This document shows, one piece after another, positions 6,482 to 9,106 of a stretch of DNA of 9,106 nt (positions are counted from its first letter, which is position 1; every line of letters starts with the position of its first letter). The translations under genes were made by a program, and so were the position numbers. A model generated the notes under the pieces. That model did not search any database. It had not been told where the DNA came from and saw only the letters and a list, made by a program, of their open reading frames with translations. This DNA is from UBA6186 sp050012295 (GTDB taxonomy: Bacteria > Pseudomonadota > Gammaproteobacteria > UBA6186 > Azoamicaceae): positions 1 to 9,106 of the forward strand of contig JBEKHL010000075.1 in assembly GCA_050012295.1 (NCBI GenBank). The letters run 5' to 3'.

Positions 6482-8095
6482 TTATCCTTTTTTGAAAATA
6501 CTATCTCTCAACTCTTTATACACATTCATATTTGTAGTTATTAAAGGAGCCAAAGTCGAACGCATGAAATCTCTAGCATTTGTTCCAGCGTTAGTTAAAC
6601 CTAATATTTTTTTAGCAACAATATAGATCTCCCCAGAGGCAGCCTTAATATCGTCCACTGATTTACCTCTCCCTGGTAAATTTTCTATTATTTCAAGCAT
6701 CTCTTGTCTGATCTCTTTCTTTTTATTAGCATTATTAGTTTTTTCACATAAAGCATCTATAACTTCTTCATCAAAAAGATAAGACTCTAAATGTCGTCTA
6801 GATAAGACATTAATTCCCTTATCTTCCAATTCCTCCACCTCATGTTCTGCCATTTGATCTTTATCAATTAAACGAATTACATCAACTCCTTTCGCTATTA
6901 TTTTAATAGTACTTACCAAAACATGCTTATCCATTATTATGTCATGACAATTTCCACCAGGTATAAATTTGGTATCAGGAAACTCTTCAGCAAAAATTAT
7001 ATTTAAACATTCAGCGTCATGAGCAACATTTACACTTTTATCACCCCCATATGGCACTCCTTCACAAATTATAATTCGCCTGGGAGCAACCAATTCTGAT
7101 ATATCATCAACAGCAACATTTAAAATTCTCTCCCAAAAACACCTGTTTGGTTTAATAGGCTCTAATGTTTGCGAATAATCAAAATCTCGATCAAAATCCA
7201 AAAAAACAACAGTACCAGGATATTGCTCGTTTAAATCCTTAGCTTTTCTCATCATACCAATAGCATGAGTAGCAATCCAAAGCTGAGACTGATCATTTAC
7301 CATATCATATAAAACATGCAATAGCGCTCCTTGTACGCTACTATTCATATGCAAATCTGGCTCATCTATACAAAAAATAGTGTCATCAAAATCTATAGTT
7401 TTAATAATCATATCCAACAAAATATCAAATACTGCCTTTTCTCCTCCAGATAAATTTTTATAAGAAAATCTTTTATGTAACCCTTTATTAAACAAAAAAG
7501 TACCATCTACTAATGGATTACCAAAACTATGTAAGCTTAAAGCTGGAAATATTCTTTGAAGTATTATATTAATTTTACCAATAAGATTATAACGAAATTC
7601 TCCAATTGTGTCAGCGTCCTGATAAGCAACAAATACGTCATTGAATGCTTTTGAAATGATCCTATGATAATTGTTGCCTACCTCAGTATCAATATCTATC
7701 ATAGTTTTAATACGCCAATCATCAAAAACATCCTTAGGATTTTTTAGATTGTCTAGTTTACAATTTGGTGCATGTCTATATGCAGTTCTAAAATAAAAAT
7801 ATTTTTTAGAATGTTCTTTGGATTTTGAAGATAAATTATAGAAATCAATATTTATGGCCTGCTTTGCATTTGATATTTCCTGTACTCCAATTTTTTGATG
7901 ATATTCTTTGTCCCACCAATCACTACTTATTCCACTGTTACATTTATGCCACGAATTAAACCCATCAAAAAGAGAAGTTTTGCCAGAACCGTTAGGACCA
8001 GCCATTATAACTAATTTTGCAGTTTCAGGGATATTATTGATACAAAGGTTTGTAAATCTTCTACATGGTTTCATGGTTATAGTTTTAATTCTCAT
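6482..8095 (-). CDS. Fused ABC/AAA ATPase and TOPRIM/DUF4435-like nuclease, OLD/PARIS-like putative phage-defence protein
   Basis: This 537-residue protein has an N-terminal ABC-type ATPase: Walker A GPNGSGKTS (33-41), signature LSGGEK (215-220), Walker B TIFCIDEP (239-246, acids D244/E245) and H-loop H277 in WIATHAIG. The region between Walker A and the signature is short, so no long SMC/Rad50 coiled coil is present. The C-terminal part resembles TOPRIM: E345 in IIICEG, GGNCHDI (380-386), the D411-x-D413 pair in RLIDKDQ, then SRRHLESYLF (432-441), which recalls the DUF4435 RREIENYLL motif. OLD nucleases and the PARIS pair AriA/AriB combine these activities in phage defence; here both are on one chain. 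The gene stands alone. All motifs look intact. The exact family is inference, and a housekeeping RecF-like role seems less likely. Confidence 0.8.
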   Translation of the reverse strand: MRIKTITMKPCRRFTNLCINNIPETAKLVIMAGPNGSGKTSLFDGFNSWHKCNSGISSDWWDKEYHQKIGVQEISNAKQAINIDFYNLSSKSKEHSKKYFYFRTAYRHAPNCKLDNLKNPKDVFDDWRIKTMIDIDTEVGNNYHRIISKAFNDVFVAYQDADTIGEFRYNLIGKINIILQRIFPALSLHSFGNPLVDGTFLFNKGLHKRFSYKNLSGGEKAVFDILLDMIIKTIDFDDTIFCIDEPDLHMNSSVQGALLHVLYDMVNDQSQLWIATHAIGMMRKAKDLNEQYPGTVVFLDFDRDFDYSQTLEPIKPNRCFWERILNVAVDDISELVAPRRIIICEGVPYGGDKSVNVAHDAECLNIIFAEEFPDTKFIPGGNCHDIIMDKHVLVSTIKIIAKGVDVIRLIDKDQMAEHEVEELEDKGINVLSRRHLESYLFDEEVIDALCEKTNNANKKKEIRQEMLEIIENLPGRGKSVDDIKAASGEIYIVAKKILGLTNAGTNARDFMRSTLAPLITTNMNVYKELRDSIFKKG

Positions 8096-8121
8096 TTTAT
8101 TTTTCGTCTTAATTCAGACAA

Positions 8122-8128
8122 CCTCCTT
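8122..8128 (-). promoter_or_regulatory. Strong Shine-Dalgarno sequence, too far from the annotated ATG
   Basis: AAGGAGG (complement of 8122-8128) lies 26 bases before ATG 8095. An in-frame ATT at 8113-8111 lies 8 bases after it and would add six residues (MKTKNK if used as a start). In another frame, a reading phase running from the site ends in a TGA that overlaps the ATG as ATGA. The true start is therefore uncertain. Confidence 0.5.
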
Positions 8129-8129
8129 T

Positions 8130-8152
8130 ATAGTATTATTAAACTATACTAT
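8130..8152. promoter_or_regulatory. Inverted repeat next to the Shine-Dalgarno of the ATPase gene
   Basis: ATAGTAT (8130-8136) and ATACTAT (8146-8152) are separated by 9 bases and abut the AAGGAGG site. This could be an operator or an RNA hairpin affecting ribosome access. It also lies where a promoter would be expected. Confidence 0.4.
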
Positions 8153-8196
8153 GCTTAATAGTTCGTTCCGATCGGAATATTCAGTTTATTAAGCAT
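8151..8196. promoter_or_regulatory. Nested palindromes upstream of the ATPase gene
   Basis: ATGCTTAATA (8151-8160) and TATTAAGCAT (8187-8196) are exact inverted repeats. They enclose the perfect 12-base palindrome TTCCGATCGGAA (8166-8177), which is notably GC-rich for this window. The two centres differ by 2 bases. A dimeric repressor operator is plausible; a cruciform or a small relic element is an alternative. Confidence 0.5.
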
Positions 8197-8269
8197 TATG
8201 TATACGCTAGCCAGTTGATTGATGATTTTATACTAATATAAAGTTATTGCCAATACTTAATTAATTATT

Positions 8270-8315
8270 AAATAGACAAAAAATTAGATATGCTTTTAGA
8301 AGCCAATGTCTATTT
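8270..8315. repeat. Compound hairpin in the right intergenic gap
   Basis: AAATAGACA (8270-8278) pairs with TGTCTATTT (8307-8315), enclosing a smaller GCTT/AAGC hairpin (8292-8295, 8300-8303). The plus strand continues into TATTT. It might be a terminator, but no gene ends here on the plus strand. The rest of 8197-8513 shows no gene or other structure I can support. Confidence 0.4.
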
Positions 8316-8513
8316 TATTTGGAAATATTCAACCTACTTTGACAAATATATTGGTAGGCTAGTGTTAAAGGTGGCACAAAAACAAAAAATAAACTGTATA
8401 CCACTGTCCAAAATCGCATAATAATTAATTTTGGTTGCTCACATGGTTGACCACAAGACAAAATTTAAATAACCAAACGAACAAACCTAAATTAAACCCT
8501 TAATTTTATTACC

Positions 8514-8554
8514 AGCCAGGAGAGGATTTGAACCTATGACCTGTCTCTTAGATA
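8514..8554 (-). pseudogene. tRNA 3'-half relic, possible attachment-site remnant
   Basis: Read on the minus strand, the segment carries ATAGG-TTCAAAT-CCTCT, a T-arm with one mismatch and the invariant TTCAAAT loop (complement of 8521-8537). It is preceded by an AGGTC variable loop and followed by CCTGGCT as an acceptor 3' strand. A matching 5' acceptor (AGCCAGG) and D-arm are absent from the upstream DNA, and the anticodon arm does not pair. Such 3' fragments often mark the far end of an integrated element. It may also be chance similarity. Confidence 0.35.
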
Positions 8555-8601
8555 ATTCACGAATTTATTACCGATACCAGATCAGCAGAACGAGGCATAA
8601 A

Positions 8602-9106
8602 TTATAATAAACATATCTCTTGCTCAGGAAATAATTGAATAAGTACGTTTTTAGCTCTAAACTGAGCTTCTTCAATAACGTTTGCAGCATCGTCAACTGT
8701 TTTATTAACTAATGTTTCTAATAATTTACAAGCTGTAATTTGATGTTCAATTGCAATTTTTTGAATAGTAGATAATTGGACTCCTATTGTTGAGTTTTTT
8801 TGAGCAAAAATGTTTTCAATTAATTTTCTAATTAACGTGCTAACCTTTAATTGCAATCTTGCAGCTTCTTTATCTAACCAGGTAAATAATGCATGATCTA
8901 AATTAATACAAAAGCGATAATACTTACCGTTAAGTTTTAACTGGGCTAATAAATTTTCGGTTTCTTCAAAGGCAGTATTTCGTAAAATTTCCCCTTGAGG
9001 TTGAGCTAAAACAAATTTTTCTAATAATTTAGCTGTAAAGATAATATATCCCATTTCATTACGGTAATTTTGGTTATAAGCAAATTGCTTATATTTAGGA
9101 ATATGC
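8602..9106 (-). CDS. Uncharacterised protein with ribbon-helix-helix-like segment, N-terminus outside the window
   Basis: The frame is open from the window edge to the stop at 8602-8604, giving 167 codons. The ATG at 9054 has no ribosome-binding site and the frame continues upstream without a stop (IPKYKQFAYNQNYRNE), so the real start probably lies beyond 9106. The middle reads YRFCINLDHALFTWLDKEAARLQ then VSTLIRKLIENI, a strand followed by two helices in the style of a ribbon-helix-helix DNA-binding domain. The C-terminal 55 residues look helical (TACKLLETLVNKTVDDAANVIEEAQFRAKNVLIQL). This could be a plasmid or conjugation accessory protein or an antitoxin-like regulator; I do not recognise the family. 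Confidence 0.55.
   Translation of the reverse strand, partial: HIPKYKQFAYNQNYRNEMGYIIFTAKLLEKFVLAQPQGEILRNTAFEETENLLAQLKLNGKYYRFCINLDHALFTWLDKEAARLQLKVSTLIRKLIENIFAQKNSTIGVQLSTIQKIAIEHQITACKLLETLVNKTVDDAANVIEEAQFRAKNVLIQLFPEQEICLL

Noticed and set aside
7908..8192. Plus-strand frame opposite the N-terminus of the ATPase gene
   Set aside because: It is antisense to the Walker A region and the upstream palindromes, and its hydrophobic run is the complement of charged ATPase codons.

Overview
The window is AT-rich, with short genes, long non-coding gaps, several broken genes and two insertion sequences. This is the texture of a decaying accessory region in a host-associated or intracellular proteobacterium. 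The proteobacterial assignment rests on a recognisable but broken rpoZ (omega subunit of RNA polymerase) and on an Rpn-type nuclease gene of the kind common in such genomes. The exact lineage cannot be read from this sequence.

Layout. At the left edge, on the minus strand, is the start of a small conserved protein of a phage and bacterial family, beginning at a TTG codon (1-173). A promoter-like gap leads to rpoZ (410-617), which carries two separate one-base losses. An A/T-rich hairpin (661-693) follows, then an 88-residue protein with a C-terminal four-cysteine cluster (762-1028). From 1153 to 4095 lies an rpn gene (PD-(D/E)XK recombination-promoting nuclease) cut in two by an IS110-family element. 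The element has a DEDD transposase (1700-3103) and, upstream of it, a structured non-coding segment that looks like a bridge RNA. Ten bases of that segment are identical to the right end of the element.

Next comes an ISAs1-family element (about 4258-5687) with 20-bp perfect terminal inverted repeats and a transposase broken by a 2-base frame error. It appears to have landed in a small uncharacterised gene (4214-6011). A non-coding inverted-repeat element of about 340 bp follows (6038-6378), with a very strong GC-rich central hairpin; it looks like a MITE.

The main intact gene is a 537-residue minus-strand protein (6482-8095). It fuses an ABC/AAA-type ATPase to a TOPRIM/DUF4435-like nuclease domain, an OLD-like or PARIS-like arrangement that suggests a single-gene phage-defence effector. 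Its upstream region has a strong but badly spaced Shine-Dalgarno sequence and nested palindromes. The right end has a quiet gap with a tRNA-3'-end-like relic (8514-8554) and a partial minus-strand gene with a ribbon-helix-helix-like segment (8602-9106).

How the parts relate. The window does not contain an operon or pathway. It reads as an island of mobile DNA, broken housekeeping and nuclease genes, and one surviving defence-like gene. The observations most worth following are the putative IS110 bridge RNA with its matching element end, and the fused ATPase-TOPRIM protein.
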